Shown: piece after piece, positions 1 through 10,383 of the stretch
Layout: each line of letters begins with the position of its first letter
Numbering within the stretch: the stretch's first letter is position 1
Assembly: GCA_005798285.1 (NCBI GenBank)
Contig: SYKE01000153.1
Span: 1-38,782 of the forward strand
Length of the DNA stretch: 38,782 nucleotides
From: Actinomycetota bacterium
GTDB lineage: Bacteria; Armatimonadota; SYMT01
Reading direction: 5' to 3'
Program-made: the position numbers and the translations under genes
The notes under the pieces: generated by a model
Seen by the model: only the letters and a program-made list of their open reading frames with translations
Told to the model about the DNA's origin: nothing
The model's database searches: none

Positions 1-206
1 GGCGCACCCGCACTCCACCACGCCATCCAGTATAGGGCCTGGGGAGAACGGCCGATGGTCTGGGGAGACGGGACCGTTTATGGGTCGTGTCACAGCGCCG
101 GAAAAGTTGGGAGTGAAGGCTGGTTGGCGCCACCGTCCCCGACGTTCGGGAGAGGGTGCGTGCTGCTGGAACGAGACGTCGCCGTGTCGAACTCAATCGG
201 TGGCGT

Positions 207-244
207 AAAAAAGAGCAGGGCGCCGCTTTCACGGCGCCCTGCTC
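207..244 (-). terminator. Intrinsic terminator of the first prepilin gene
   Basis: A perfect 13-bp inverted repeat (GAGCAGGGCGCCG at 213-225 and its complement at 232-244) encloses a 6-nt loop. On the minus strand it is followed directly by six T (207-212 read in reverse). It lies 33 nt past the stop codon of the minus-strand prepilin gene. This is a textbook rho-independent terminator for that gene. I see no gene in 1-206. Confidence 0.9.
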
Positions 245-277
245 CTTCAAGTGCAGACGGGCGAACCCGTGCAGCGA

Positions 278-1123
278 CTAGAGATCACCCGGCCAGGTGC
301 GGGAGGTGTTCTGGCGAAGTGAAATCGTGTAGTCAATGTGCTCAAGCGGGATGTTGCCGTTGAGCTGGCCCCACTTCAGACGATCCCAGCGATCGGCCTT
401 CACGTGACCGTCGGCGAACATGAAGTTGATCATGCTGCCGTGCGGCGCCACGCGCTGGACGTATCGGGACACCCACCAACCGCTGGTGTAAGGGTCCTTC
501 ATTCCGCGGGTGAGCGGCAGATTCAGCTTTGCGAGGAACGCGGGAATGTCCCGTGCTCCCCAGAGGCCGCAGTCCGATCGCTTGTAGGGGCAGTCGGCCC
601 ACGGGGAGATCGCGTCATAGACGCAAATCAGTTCCGAGGGGCGATTGACTTCCGCCATCTGGCGGCCCCAGAGCGACTGGTAGTTGTACCCGTAGCTGGT
701 GTAGATGTACTCCAGCCCCCAGCGCTGGCGGGCGGTGACGGGATTCGGCGCACAAACCGAGTTGTCACCCTGGTTGACGGCGGAGAGTTTCTGGTTGCTG
801 GGGCATTCGTAAATCTGCGACGCCTTGGTGTACTGCATCAGCAAGTTGCCGATCCAGCCATGGTACCAACCTCGGTACCTCATGTAGCCGCAGGAGCTGT
901 CCAGGCCCGGCGCAGCCGCCGGATACCGCTCATCGTAGTCCTGGATATACATAGTCCAGGCCGAAGCAATTTGCTTGAGGTTGGATGCACAGGCCGACTT
1001 GCGAGCGGTCTCGCGAGCCTGAGCCATCACCGGGAAGAGGATTCCGGCGAGGATGGCTATGATGGCAATCACCACGAGCAACTCGATGAGAGTGAAGCCT
1101 CTCCACTTCATGGAACGCTTCAT
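278..1123 (-). CDS. Type IV prepilin-like protein with H-X9-DG motif
   Basis: 281-residue secreted or pilus-like protein. The N-terminus [18 protein letters not shown] is a class III (type IV) signal: a short basic leader, Gly before Phe, Glu at +5, then a hydrophobic helix that both anchors and packs the subunit. A prepilin peptidase should cut after the Gly. The helix runs into [21 protein letters not shown]-like sequence. Near the C-terminus is [13 protein letters not shown], which is the H-X9-DG motif of prepilin-processing-associated proteins. Start 1123 is chosen because TTTGGAGG lies 11 nt upstream; an in-frame ATG 12 nt further in (1111) is the alternative, and the longer frame back to 1255 adds residues unlike a prepilin leader. 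It stands alone between a strong terminator and a divergent gene. The family is numerous in Armatimonadota; whether it forms pili, a pseudopilus or a surface adhesin cannot be told. Confidence 0.9.
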   Translation of the reverse strand: MKRSMKWRGFTLIELLVVIAIIAILAGILFPVMAQARETARKSACASNLKQIASAWTMYIQDYDERYPAAAPGLDSSCGYMRYRGWYHGWIGNLLMQYTKASQIYECPSNQKLSAVNQGDNSVCAPNPVTARQRWGLEYIYTSYGYNYQSLWGRQMAEVNRPSELICVYDAISPWADCPYKRSDCGLWGARDIPAFLAKLNLPLTRGMKDPYTSGWWVSRYVQRVAPHGSMINFMFADGHVKADRWDRLKWGQLNGNIPLEHIDYTISLRQNTSRTWPGDL

Positions 1124-1406
1124 ACCGTTTGAGACCTCCAAAGGACAGAGCACTCGTCTGGCGCGCTGCCAACGAGACCGGCTGCCCTGTGCCGCTCGGG
1201 TAATAGCCCAGAACCCAAATGCGGTGGCATCTGGGCAGACAGCACGGAGCGCCACTTGATAACGCTACGTCGTTAGATACCCCATGGGCTTCGCGTCCTC
1301 CTTCGTGGATCTTGAACCTCAGGGATGCAACAACGAATCTCGTGGCGTGTCCGTCATACCGAAGGCTTCCGGATACCGAGGTCGACCGGGATCAGGAGCT
1401 CGGCTG

Positions 1407-3734
1407 ATGGGAAAGAGTGAACCTCCTATGCAGATCGTTGGCGCGGTGGGTGCTCGGAGCACCGTATCGGGGCGGCGTGGATCGATGTCCGGCTCGCTGC
1501 TGGTCGGCGCGGCTTCTCTGGGTCTCATTTCTCTGATTGGATTGGGCTCCCAGGTTCAGGCCGGCTCGCCGCCAAAGACCACGCACTGGTCGTTTCAACC
1601 AATTCGCAAGCCTGCCCCTCCCAACGCTGTCTCAGGAAGGAACTCTGGGGCATTAGTGCCCAGACACCCAATCGATGCCTTCGTTGAGAGTCGTCTCAAC
1701 GAACGGGGGTTGGCACCGGCGCCGCAGGCGGATCGACGAACGCTGATTCGACGTCTCACGCTGGACCTCACAGGCATTCCTCCGACCTACGAAGCCACCC
1801 AGGAGTACCTCAACGATCGATCTCCGGGCGCCTACGAGAACCTCGTCGACCGACTCCTCGCGTCTCCGCAGTTTGGTGTCCGCTGGGCGCAGCATTGGTT
1901 GGATGTGGCTCGATTCGGCGAGACCAATGGATTCGAGGTGGATGGGGATCGAGCTCAAGCCTGGCGATATCGCGACTGGGTGGTAGACGCCCTCAACTCC
2001 GACCTCCCCTACGATCGATTCATCACACTTCAGATCGCGGGAGATCTCCTGGAGCCGCAGAGCTTCGCCAGCCGGGTAGCCACCGGCTTCCTCCGTGCGG
2101 GACCTCAGCACATCGTGGGGGGGAATCAGGATCGTGCGGAGTTGAGGCAGGAGTGGCTCACGGAGGCGGTCACGGGGATCGGCGCCGGGATACTGGGACT
2201 GACCATTCAGTGCGCTCGTTGCCACGATCACAAGTTTGATCCGATCCCGCAGACGGATTATTACCGGCTCCAGGCGTACTTCGCGGCGGTCTCCAATCGG
2301 GACTGGAAACCGGAGAACCCGGCGGAGGATCTGCGGATCAAGGCGGCGCGGGAAGCTATTGAGACGCGGCAGCGGCCGATTAACGAGGCAATCGCCGCCA
2401 TCGAGAAACCTCACCGCGAACGACTGATGGCGGAACGACGAGCCGCTCTGACGCGTGCACAGGCGGATGCGCTGGCAGTCGCGCCGGCTCAGCGTACGGC
2501 GGCCCAACGACGACTGGCAGAGGAAGCTCAAACAGCCTTGAAGATCTCCTGGGATCAATTGGTCGCCGTCATCCCTCCGGACGAGCGAGTACGCCGGTCG
2601 GCGCTCCGACGACAATTGTTTGATATCGACCTGGAGCGTCCGGAGCCGGCGCCGGTTGCCCCCGGTGTGGCCGAGGCGACCGGCGGCGCCGTGGCGACCC
2701 ACGTGTTGATCCGAGGAGACATTCACACCCCCGGACCGCAGGTGACTGAGGGCGTACCGGCCGTTCGTGCGCGCGAAACCCAACCGAGAGCCGAGGGACG
2801 GATAGCGCTGGCAGCGTGGCTGACCGATTCCCGGAATCCGCTGACGGCGCGGGTGTACGTCAATCGCGTGTGGAAACACCTCTTCGGACGCGGCATCGTC
2901 GCTACCCCGAATGACTTCGGTCGGTTCGGCGCGGCGCCCACTCACCCGGAACTGCTCGATTGGTTGGCGGCCACCTTTACCGCTCCGGAGACCGGGGATG
3001 CGGCGGGCGGCTGCGGGAACCGGCTGAAGCAGCTCATCCGGCTGATCGTTACCTCGCGTACCTATCGACAGAGTTCCAACCCTACGGGCTCCGGCGTGAA
3101 GCGGGATCCGTCGAATGAACTCTTCTGGCGCCAGAACCGGGAGCGGCTCGACGCAGAGGCGCTCCGCGACTCGATGCTGGCAGCGGCGGGCAGCATCAAT
3201 CCGAAGTTGGGAGGGCCCCCGGTTCGCGTGCCCCTGGAGCCGGAGGTCTACGATCAGATTTTCACGGAGGGCGAACCTGACAATCTCTGGGAAGTAACGC
3301 CGGACCGATCCGAACATCGAAGGCGTACGCTCTATTTGCTCCGGAAACGAAATGTCCGCTTGCCGCTTCTGGCGGTGTTCGACCAGCCGGACATGATGAC
3401 GTCGTGCGGCGCCCGCCAATCCAGCATCCATGCCTTGCAGGCGCTGAGTCTCATGAACAGCGACTTTGCACGGCAGCGGGCCGCGGATGTGGCGGATCGT
3501 CTGCTGAGTTCCAAGGCGACGGCTGACGCCGCACGGATTACTCAGCTCTTCCGGTGGCTGCTGCAACGGGACCCAACCGCGGCCGAGGTGCGGGCTGCGG
3601 GACGGCTTCTCTCCGCCACTCGCCAGGCATCCGGTCCGCCGGGAACCGCGTCAAACGGCTCCGCCGAGCGGACCGCCTGGAACGAATTGGCGCTCGGAAC
3701 TCTGAATCTGAACGAGTTCGCATTCGTGCGCTGA
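1407..3734 (+). CDS. DUF1549/DUF1553 (PSD1-type) exported protein
   Basis: 775-residue protein of the planctomycete-type family with DUF1549 (about residues 88-290) and DUF1553 (about 460-765). A hydrophobic segment at roughly residues 26-50 (SLLVGAASLGLISLIGLG, ending near QVQA) looks like a signal peptide. DUF1549 carries one CxxCH (QCARCHDHKFDP, about residue 268), the pattern for covalent haem c attachment. The extra N-terminal cytochrome-c domain found in many relatives is absent, which explains the shorter length. A charged, Ala/Arg-rich insertion (about residues 320-400) separates the two domains. Start 1407 has AGGAG 8 nt upstream; the frame extends to 1284 without a good ribosome site. 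It is followed after 12 nt by a DUF1501 gene, the usual partner. Function of the pair is unknown; linked roles in exported polysaccharide breakdown have been proposed for the family. Confidence 0.88.
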   Translation: MGKSEPPMQIVGAVGARSTVSGRRGSMSGSLLVGAASLGLISLIGLGSQVQAGSPPKTTHWSFQPIRKPAPPNAVSGRNSGALVPRHPIDAFVESRLNERGLAPAPQADRRTLIRRLTLDLTGIPPTYEATQEYLNDRSPGAYENLVDRLLASPQFGVRWAQHWLDVARFGETNGFEVDGDRAQAWRYRDWVVDALNSDLPYDRFITLQIAGDLLEPQSFASRVATGFLRAGPQHIVGGNQDRAELRQEWLTEAVTGIGAGILGLTIQCARCHDHKFDPIPQTDYYRLQAYFAAVSNRDWKPENPAEDLRIKAAREAIETRQRPINEAIAAIEKPHRERLMAERRAALTRAQADALAVAPAQRTAAQRRLAEEAQTALKISWDQLVAVIPPDERVRRSALRRQLFDIDLERPEPAPVAPGVAEATGGAVATHVLIRGDIHTPGPQVTEGVPAVRARETQPRAEGRIALAAWLTDSRNPLTARVYVNRVWKHLFGRGIVATPNDFGRFGAAPTHPELLDWLAATFTAPETGDAAGGCGNRLKQLIRLIVTSRTYRQSSNPTGSGVKRDPSNELFWRQNRERLDAEALRDSMLAAAGSINPKLGGPPVRVPLEPEVYDQIFTEGEPDNLWEVTPDRSEHRRRTLYLLRKRNVRLPLLAVFDQPDMMTSCGARQSSIHALQALSLMNSDFARQRAADVADRLLSSKATADAARITQLFRWLLQRDPTAAEVRAAGRLLSATRQASGPPGTASNGSAERTAWNELALGTLNLNEFAFVR

Positions 3735-3746
3735 GGGGAAAGCTCA

Positions 3747-5174
3747 ATGCATCACGCTTTGGAAGACCAATCTGCAGGGGTTCATCTGCCGGGGGCGCTC
3801 TCGCGACGCGACGTCCTCTCGCGAGCGGGAGGGGGACTTGGGAGCCTCGCCCTGGCCACCATTCTCCACGGCGAAGCGTCGGCAGCACCGCAGCCGCCGA
3901 TGTACCCAGCAACCGCGAAGGCCGTCATCTTCCTTTATATGGTTGGTGGTCCCAGCCACATCGAGACATTCGATCCGAAGCCGGCGCTCCGCAAGCTGGA
4001 TGGCGAGCCCCTCCCGCAGAGCTTTGGTGAGATCAAGAGCCAGTTCATCAAGCAAGGCACGCCGGTCATGGGCTCCAATTGGGAGTTCAATCGCCACGGC
4101 CGATCGGGGCTGGAGATCTCGACACTCTATCCACACCTGGCTACCTGTGCGGATGACCTCGCGATCGTCCGTTCGTGCCATTCTGAATCCTTCGTACATG
4201 CTCCCGCCATGTATCAGGTGGTGACGGGTCGAACCCAGGCGGGACATCCCAGCATTGGCAGTTGGACCACCTACGGGCTCGGCAGCATCGGCGACAATCT
4301 GCCGGCGTTTTGTGTGATGACCCAGCCGGAGGGGCTGCCGGAAGGTGGAGCGCCAATGTGGGGGAGCGGATACCTGCCTGCGGCGCATCAGGGAACCACG
4401 CTCCGAGGCGGCTCCACGCCCATCCTGCACCTCGCTCCAGCCGGCCAGACCGACCCACGTAAGGAGCGCAGAATCTTTGACTACATCCGCGAGGTGAACC
4501 AGCTCAGCGGGGATGTGAGCGACTCGGACCTGGATGCGCGGATCGCCTCCTATGAGCTGGCGTACCGAATGCAGATGGCGGCTCCGGAGGCTACAGATCT
4601 CTCCCGCGAAAGCCGTGAGACCCGAGATCTCTATGGAGTCGATCAGCCGGAGACCGCGGAGTTCGGCTCCCGTTGTCTGCTCGCCCGGCGATTGGTAGAG
4701 CGAGGCGTCCGGTTTGTGCTGCTGTTCTCAGGCGGCGGTCCCGTGAACTTCCAATGGGACGCGCATGACAACGTAAAGGAGAATCACGACCGCCTTTGCC
4801 GCTGGACCGACCGCCCCATCGCTGCACTTCTCAAGGACTTGAAGCGACGCGGGATGCTCGACTCAACCCTGGTGGTTTGGGGCAGTGAGTTTGGTCGAAC
4901 ACCCGTCACACAGAATGGATCTGGACGGGATCACAATCCCGCGGGCTATTCCATGTGGCTCGCCGGCGGCGGCATTCGTGGGGGGACCGTCTACGGCTCC
5001 ACCGATGAGGTGGGTTTCCGCGCCGTGGAGAATCCGGTCCACATGAGAGATTTCCATGCGACGATCCTCCGTTGTCTGGGGATTGAGCACACCCGGCTCA
5101 CCTACCTCCACAACGGACGGCGAGAGCGGCTCACGGACATCGGCGGCCAGGTCATCGAGAAGATTCTGCGCTGA
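3747..5174 (+). CDS. DUF1501 family exported protein
   Basis: 475 residues, full length for DUF1501, a family with an alkaline-phosphatase/sulfatase-like fold but no assigned reaction. The N-terminus has a twin-arginine signal: [10 protein letters not shown] around residues 19-28, then a Gly/Ala/Leu-rich core ending near EASAAP. The body shows the family's hallmarks: [18 protein letters not shown], then RSCHSE, and near the C-terminus WGSEFGRTP and GRDHNPAGY, which resemble the metal-ligand blocks of sulfatase-like proteins. It starts 12 nt after the DUF1549/DUF1553 gene with GAGGGG upstream, so the two are co-transcribed and probably act on the same envelope or extracellular material. It ends 21 nt from a convergent gene. 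Confidence 0.88.
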   Translation: MHHALEDQSAGVHLPGALSRRDVLSRAGGGLGSLALATILHGEASAAPQPPMYPATAKAVIFLYMVGGPSHIETFDPKPALRKLDGEPLPQSFGEIKSQFIKQGTPVMGSNWEFNRHGRSGLEISTLYPHLATCADDLAIVRSCHSESFVHAPAMYQVVTGRTQAGHPSIGSWTTYGLGSIGDNLPAFCVMTQPEGLPEGGAPMWGSGYLPAAHQGTTLRGGSTPILHLAPAGQTDPRKERRIFDYIREVNQLSGDVSDSDLDARIASYELAYRMQMAAPEATDLSRESRETRDLYGVDQPETAEFGSRCLLARRLVERGVRFVLLFSGGGPVNFQWDAHDNVKENHDRLCRWTDRPIAALLKDLKRRGMLDSTLVVWGSEFGRTPVTQNGSGRDHNPAGYSMWLAGGGIRGGTVYGSTDEVGFRAVENPVHMRDFHATILRCLGIEHTRLTYLHNGRRERLTDIGGQVIEKILR

Positions 5175-5195
5175 CCCGGCCGCCGGAAGAATGGC

Positions 5196-5786
5196 CTAGC
5201 GGCGATTGCCGCGGCCTCGACCGGAGTTGCGACCGTTGTTGCAGTCGTCGTTGTCAAATCGGTCGCTGCCTCGGCCGCGGGCGTAATAGCCGGGCCCACG
5301 ATTCTTCTCGAAGCGGACGTTGTCGAAGTCCGAGTAACGGTCGCGGGAAGACCGATCGTACCGGAAGTCGGAGTTGCCATACGCCCCGCTGTCATACCGT
5401 TTGTCGCAGTGGTCACCCGAACCGCGAGAGTACCGGCCATCCACTCCGTTGTAGCGGCTGTTCACACCGGAGTATCTGTTGTCGATCCTCGAGTAGTCAT
5501 CGTATCGAGAACTGCTGCCGAAGCGGCCGTAACGACCGAAACGATCTTCATCCCGCTCCTCGGATGCTTCCCGCCGTCCCTGGATGAGCGAGTAGACGGC
5601 GCCCGCCGCCGCCACGCCGGCCACGACCGGTTTCCGAGTAACGGCGCCGTAGACGGCCACCGCTCCCAGGCCAATCGCGGTGTTTCTGCGGCCCTTCGAG
5701 CTGGCCGCCGCAGCGCCGGGCAGCACCACACCGAGCGCCATAGCGCAGGCGACCCATCCGGCAAATCGACTCTTGGTTCCGTGCAT
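5196..5786 (-). CDS. Exported Gly/Arg/Tyr/Asp-rich low-complexity protein
   Basis: 196-residue protein of unknown function. It begins with a clear Sec-type signal: basic start, hydrophobic WVACAMALGVVLPGAAAA, likely cut near AAA-SS. Two Ala/Gly/Val-rich stretches follow (about residues 37-67, AIGLGAVAVYGAV and VVAGVAAAGAVYSLI), similar to glycine-zipper segments that insert in or pack against membranes. From about residue 75 on it is low complexity, rich in R, Y, D, S, G and N, with degenerate 7-residue repeats of the form [SND]RY[SN]GV (about residues 100-125) and a basic RGRGNRR end. Start 5786 has CCGGAG 8 nt upstream. Opposite frames are also open here because of the skewed composition, but only this one has signal peptide, ribosome site and sensible hydrophobicity. 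Confidence 0.75.
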   Translation of the reverse strand: MHGTKSRFAGWVACAMALGVVLPGAAAASSKGRRNTAIGLGAVAVYGAVTRKPVVAGVAAAGAVYSLIQGRREASEERDEDRFGRYGRFGSSSRYDDYSRIDNRYSGVNSRYNGVDGRYSRGSGDHCDKRYDSGAYGNSDFRYDRSSRDRYSDFDNVRFEKNRGPGYYARGRGSDRFDNDDCNNGRNSGRGRGNRR

Positions 5787-6029
5787 GCTGGTTCTCCGGT
5801 GAAAGCTGCGGCCCCGTCACTGGGCTCCGAGCGGTTACAGGCGGAAGACCCGGATGGGCTCCGGTTGGTTCCCGATGGTTTTGGGTTCAGGCTGCAGCGC
5901 TCTTGCGCTTCGCCCCGAACCAAAGGCATGGCCCGCTGCCTGAAGTGGTCTGGAGAAGGGATCCCGATAGCTCCGGATAAAATAGGATCCACCAGTCGGC
6001 CCTCGTAGCGCCGGCTTCACCGGAACTCT

Positions 6030-6869
6030 ATGCACTCTTTTGAATACATCGAGCCTCGAACCGTGCTGGACGCGGTGCGGCACCTCAGCGAATACGGCGC
6101 GCGCGCCCGCGTTCTTGCGGGGGGAACAGACCTCCTCATCCAGATGGAGACGGGAAAGCACCGACCCGAAGTCGTTGTGAACGTGGCCCGGATCGAAGAA
6201 CTCCGAGCCATCTGCGAGCGTGACTCCGCCCTCTGCATCGGGGCCACAGTTCCGCTTCGGCAGGTGGAGAACCATCCCGCGGTCGTGCGCCTTTTCCCGG
6301 CGCTTGCCCGAGGCTGTCGTGAGGTGGGCAGTGTCCAGATTCGGAATCTGGGCACGCTCGGCGGCAACATCTGCAACGCGTCCCCGTCTGCCGATACGTC
6401 GACGGCGCTGCTCGCGTACGATGCTGTGGTGGATCTCGCGGGCCCGGGGGGCGCGGTGCGACATATCCCGCTCAGCGAGTTCTGGCTGGGTCCGGGGAAG
6501 ACCGTCGTGGAGGCGGGTGAGCTGCTGACGTCGATCCGGCTCCCATATCCGTCGGAAGGGACTCGAGCGTTTTACCGAAAGCTCGCGGTGCGAAAGGCGA
6601 TGGATCTGGCCATGGTGGGGGTCTGTGTCCGGGTGAGTCCGGATCCGCTACAGGTTCGAATCGCGTTGGGAGCCGTCGGACCGCGCTGCTATCGAGCGCT
6701 GGAGGCAGAGGCGGCCGTGGAGCAGGGTGGGGCCGCGGCGATCAACGCCGCTGCGGCGCTCGCAAGAGCGTCGGCGTCACCGATCGACGATCAGCGGGCC
6801 TCGGCCAACTACCGAAGAGACATGGTTGAGGTGCTTACCGCGCGGGCGCTTCGGGAATTACTGGGTTAG
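6030..6869 (+). CDS. FAD-binding subunit of a molybdenum hydroxylase (CoxM/XdhB type)
   Basis: 279-residue medium subunit of the xanthine dehydrogenase/CO dehydrogenase family. It binds FAD and passes electrons between the [2Fe-2S] subunit and the acceptor. The two FAD-contact motifs are visible: AGGTDL at residues 30-35 and GGNICNASPSAD at 111-122. The rest follows the family: N-terminal PCMH-type FAD domain to about residue 170, then the CO-dehydrogenase flavoprotein C-terminal domain (FYRKLAVRKAMDLAMVGV, about 183-279). The Shine-Dalgarno sequence is weak (CGGA 5-8 nt before ATG). The [2Fe-2S] subunit follows after 12 nt. The large molybdopterin subunit, without which the enzyme has no hydroxylase activity, is not in the window on either side. 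Confidence 0.93.
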   Translation: MHSFEYIEPRTVLDAVRHLSEYGARARVLAGGTDLLIQMETGKHRPEVVVNVARIEELRAICERDSALCIGATVPLRQVENHPAVVRLFPALARGCREVGSVQIRNLGTLGGNICNASPSADTSTALLAYDAVVDLAGPGGAVRHIPLSEFWLGPGKTVVEAGELLTSIRLPYPSEGTRAFYRKLAVRKAMDLAMVGVCVRVSPDPLQVRIALGAVGPRCYRALEAEAAVEQGGAAAINAAAALARASASPIDDQRASANYRRDMVEVLTARALRELLG

Positions 6870-6881
6870 GCTACTCCCAAC

Positions 6882-7349
<468 letters not shown>

Positions 7350-8026
7350 AGCCCCGACTCAGGCACTTCACGGGTGGAGCTCGTGGGTGCTCGTTACCGG
7401 TGGGCTGTGCCTCGCCTCGCTGGCGATCCCTGCCTTCCCTCAGGGAGCCCCGGCGAGGCGCGGACAGGGAGTGGCGGCGAACGTGTGGGCCGGAATAACA
7501 TCCGTAGAGGGACCCGGCCTGATCGTTACCTTGAAGGACAGCGCTCAGGATGTTCCGGCAGAGTCGGACCGCGACCACCTGCGCGTGCACGAGCAGGATC
7601 TGTTGGGAGTGATCAACTCCCTCAAAGCCGGTGGCTGCGAGGCGATGGCCATCAGCTCCCTCCGGGGGAAGTGGTACCGCATCACCTTTACCACCGCGTT
7701 CCGTGATGACGACAATGGAATACGCGTCAACGCCACGGTGCTGAAAGGCCCGATCCGCATCGCCGCGATCGGGGATCCCAGACTGATGAAGGCCGAATTG
7801 TTTCGGCGAGGCGGCGTCGTCCGCAGGTCCGGGCTTGAAGCGTTGAAGATGATCACTGTCACCACGGAGCGCACCATCCGGCTGCCGGCGGCTCCCACCG
7901 ATCGACAGCCCCAACACGCGCGGCCCGCGCCCCGGGTCGCCGAACCTCGGGGTGCAGATTCGGACTACAACTGAGCCGCGGAACGCCTCTGGGGTGCGGC
8001 GCCGGGGCCGACGCCGAGTGGGTTCG

Positions 8027-8058
8027 CCCTCCCCTGGCGACGTTTGGCCAGGGAGGGG
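8027..8058 (+). terminator. GC-rich hairpin after the DUF881 gene
   Basis: CCCTCCCCTGGC (8027-8038) pairs with GGCCAGGGAGGGG (8046-8058) across a 7-nt loop, with one bulged C. It lies about 50 nt after the DUF881 stop and 51 nt before the next gene. No T-run follows, so it is either a weak terminator or a transcript-end stabiliser. It separates the CoxM/CoxS/DUF881 group from the replication block. Confidence 0.5.
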
Positions 8059-8109
8059 ATCGCGGTGATTCTAAGCCTGAACTCTGCTTGAGCGGAGCAC
8101 ACTACCTAC

Positions 8110-9702
8110 ATGCAACGCGAACTCGCAACCACGGAAACTCTAATCACCGACAATCTCCAGCAGCTCCTTCAGGTGCTGCCGGAGGACTTGCGCCTCGCGT
8201 CGCAGCGAGATAGCTCGCTCGGAGAGCTGCTGGAAATCGTGCTGGACCTGGGCCGGCTTCCCGAGGCGCGCTACATCCTCGGAACCCGCGACATTGCGGC
8301 CCGAGCCGTCTCCCAGGAGGATCTCGATTACGTCACGACTCGGGTCGGGAGCTTCGGCAAGGACAATCGCGCGGGCATCGAACGGACGCTGCATCGCATC
8401 TCGGCCATCCGAAATCGCACCGGTCGAATCATCGGACTCACCTGCCGAATCGGTCGGGCCGTGTTCGGGACGATCGACATCATGCGCGACGTCGTCGAGT
8501 CGGGGAAGAGCATTCTCATTCTTGGTCGGCCCGGTGTGGGAAAGACAACCAAGCTTCGAGAGGTCGCACGGGTGCTGGGTGAAGAGCTTCGCAAGCGCGT
8601 GATCATTGTCGACACCAGCAATGAAATTGCAGGCGATGGCGACATTCCGCACCCTGCAATTGGCCGCGCTCGCAGGATGCAGGTGCCCGAGCCCGCGTTG
8701 CAACACTCCGTGATGATCGAGGCCGTGGAAAACCACATGCCGGAAGTCATCGTCATCGACGAGATTGGGACCGAGCAGGAAGCCTTCGCCGCCCGAACCA
8801 TTGCCGAACGCGGTGTCCAACTCGTCGGTACTGCGCATGGCAATACCCTTGAGAACTTGCTGATGAACCCCACCCTGTCGGATCTCATCGGCGGGATTCA
8901 GACGGTCACGCTCTCAGACGAAGAGGCCAAACGACGGGGCACTCAGAAGACCGTGCTTGAGCGCAAGGCTCCTCCCACCTTCGACATCGTGATTGAGATG
9001 ATCGACAAGGAGAAGATGGCGCTTCACCACGACGTGGCATCCACGATTGACAACTTGCTCCGTGGAAAGCCGCCTCGTCCGGAGATCCGGGAGCGGGCCG
9101 GGACCGGGGAGATCCACGTCATCCTTCCGGCTGAGGATGCGATCTTCATGGGGCAATCCGATGATCGCCACGCGGTCACCGGTTTCGCCACCGTCCCGGC
9201 GGGCAGCCTCCCGAGCGACCTGGAGCCGGCGCCTTTCGAACAAGCGAATCGAACTGTGCGCATCTTTCCCTATGGGGTCTCGCGAAATCGGCTCGAGAAG
9301 GCGATCAGGGATCTCGCGGTTCCCGGTCTCCTCGCTAAGACATGGGAGTCGGCGGACGCCGTCATCGCGCTCAAGTCGCACTACCATCGGGAACCAGGCC
9401 GATTGAAGGATGCCATCGATAAGAATCGACCCACGTTCGTCGTCCGCTCCAACACAAGCATTCAGATCGAAATGGTCTTGAGGCAAATGTTCGGCCAGGG
9501 CCGCGACAGCGAGGAGTCGCTCGCGATCAAAGAGGCGGAGGATGCGATTACTCGCGTTCTCAACTCTGGGGAGCCCGTCGAACTGATGCCCCAGAACGCC
9601 TACATCCGTCGATTGCAGCACCAACTGATCGAGAGCCATGATCTGGAGTCGAGCAGCGTCGGTATCGAGCCGCGCCGGCGCATCCGTGTTACCCGGGGTT
9701 GA
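8110..9702 (+). CDS. R3H-domain AAA ATPase (SpoIIIAA/Ycf45-like)
   Basis: 530-residue cytoplasmic ATPase of the family annotated as single-stranded nucleic acid binding R3H protein, related to stage III sporulation protein AA and chloroplast Ycf45. After an N-terminal helical region (1-130) comes the P-loop GRPGVGKTT at 139-147 and Walker B EVIVIDE at 212-218, followed by [12 protein letters not shown], a typical sensor-like segment. Residues about 315-480 form a linker with an Arg-rich patch. The C-terminal R3H domain (about 470-530) has the expected Arg...His spacing in RRLQHQ and ends in basic RRRIRVTRG. The reaction is ATP hydrolysis and the partner is probably single-stranded nucleic acid; biological role unknown. 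It starts the block with tmk, darA and holB, with a 6-nt gap to tmk. Confidence 0.9.
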   Translation: MQRELATTETLITDNLQQLLQVLPEDLRLASQRDSSLGELLEIVLDLGRLPEARYILGTRDIAARAVSQEDLDYVTTRVGSFGKDNRAGIERTLHRISAIRNRTGRIIGLTCRIGRAVFGTIDIMRDVVESGKSILILGRPGVGKTTKLREVARVLGEELRKRVIIVDTSNEIAGDGDIPHPAIGRARRMQVPEPALQHSVMIEAVENHMPEVIVIDEIGTEQEAFAARTIAERGVQLVGTAHGNTLENLLMNPTLSDLIGGIQTVTLSDEEAKRRGTQKTVLERKAPPTFDIVIEMIDKEKMALHHDVASTIDNLLRGKPPRPEIRERAGTGEIHVILPAEDAIFMGQSDDRHAVTGFATVPAGSLPSDLEPAPFEQANRTVRIFPYGVSRNRLEKAIRDLAVPGLLAKTWESADAVIALKSHYHREPGRLKDAIDKNRPTFVVRSNTSIQIEMVLRQMFGQGRDSEESLAIKEAEDAITRVLNSGEPVELMPQNAYIRRLQHQLIESHDLESSSVGIEPRRRIRVTRG

Positions 9703-9708
9703 AGACGG

Positions 9709-10383
9709 GTGTTCATCACGTTTGAGGGCCCAGAGGGAAGCGGTAAGTCGACACAGATCGCGCTTCTAGCTGAGACTCTGGAGCAGGCCGGTTGGGCCGT
9801 GCTGACCACTCGCGAACCCGGTGGCGTGGCAGTGGCGGAGCGCCTGCGGGAAATCGTGCTCCACGACAAATTGACGTCGGAAGCGGAAGCTCTGATCTTC
9901 CTCGCGGCTCGCGCTGAGCACGCGCATTCGCGAATATTGCCGGCGCTGGCTGCGGGTAAGATTGTACTGTGTGACCGCTTCAGCGACTCGACGCTGGCGT
10001 ACCAGGGGTACGGTCTGGGTTTGAACCTGGAGTTGCTGCGATCGCTCTGCACGTTTGCCGAGTCCGGTGCAAAGCCAGACCTCACTCTCTTGATGGATCT
10101 GGATCCGGCGATCGGGCTGAGTCGCCGGTTTGGGGCGCAGCCGATGCTGGATTTGGGACTGCAGGGAGCGGTCCCGGGATCTCAGCTAGCGAACCGCATG
10201 GAGCACCGCGGGATCGATTTTCATCAAAGAGTGCACAAAGGCTTCCTCGCGGAGGCAGACTTGAATAGAGATCGAACTTGCTTGATCGATGCGTCACAAT
10301 CGATCAAGCACGTTCGAACGCGGAGATGGTCTGAGGTGAAGCGGCGATTGCCCGCCCGCAGGAAGAGTGGAGGCTCGGGATGA
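9709..10383 (+). CDS. tmk: Thymidylate kinase
   Basis: 224-residue dTMP kinase (dTMP + ATP to dTDP + ADP), essential for dTTP supply. P-loop GPEGSGKST is at residues 7-15, the REPGG substrate loop at 35-39, and the DRF motif (DRFSDS) at 89-94. The lid region follows (RRFGAQP) and GIDFHQRVHKGF matches the family near residue 170. It is slightly longer than usual because of a basic Arg/Lys-rich tail (about 200-224). Start is GTG at 9709, placed by the conserved FITFEGPEGSGKS beginning; it is 6 nt after the R3H-ATPase stop. Its TGA overlaps the ATG of darA (ATGA at 10380), so translation of the two is coupled. Confidence 0.95.
   Translation: MFITFEGPEGSGKSTQIALLAETLEQAGWAVLTTREPGGVAVAERLREIVLHDKLTSEAEALIFLAARAEHAHSRILPALAAGKIVLCDRFSDSTLAYQGYGLGLNLELLRSLCTFAESGAKPDLTLLMDLDPAIGLSRRFGAQPMLDLGLQGAVPGSQLANRMEHRGIDFHQRVHKGFLAEADLNRDRTCLIDASQSIKHVRTRRWSEVKRRLPARRKSGGSG

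Noticed and set aside
1124-1255. CACAGGGCA upstream of the first prepilin (minus strand), like the start of the c-di-GMP-I riboswitch
   Set aside because: The other conserved parts (GGGACGCAAAGC and the second stem) are absent.
1653-3566. A 637-codon open frame on the minus strand
   Set aside because: It lies opposite the DUF1549/DUF1553 gene, has an Arg-rich composition typical of antisense frames in GC-rich DNA and shows no domain.
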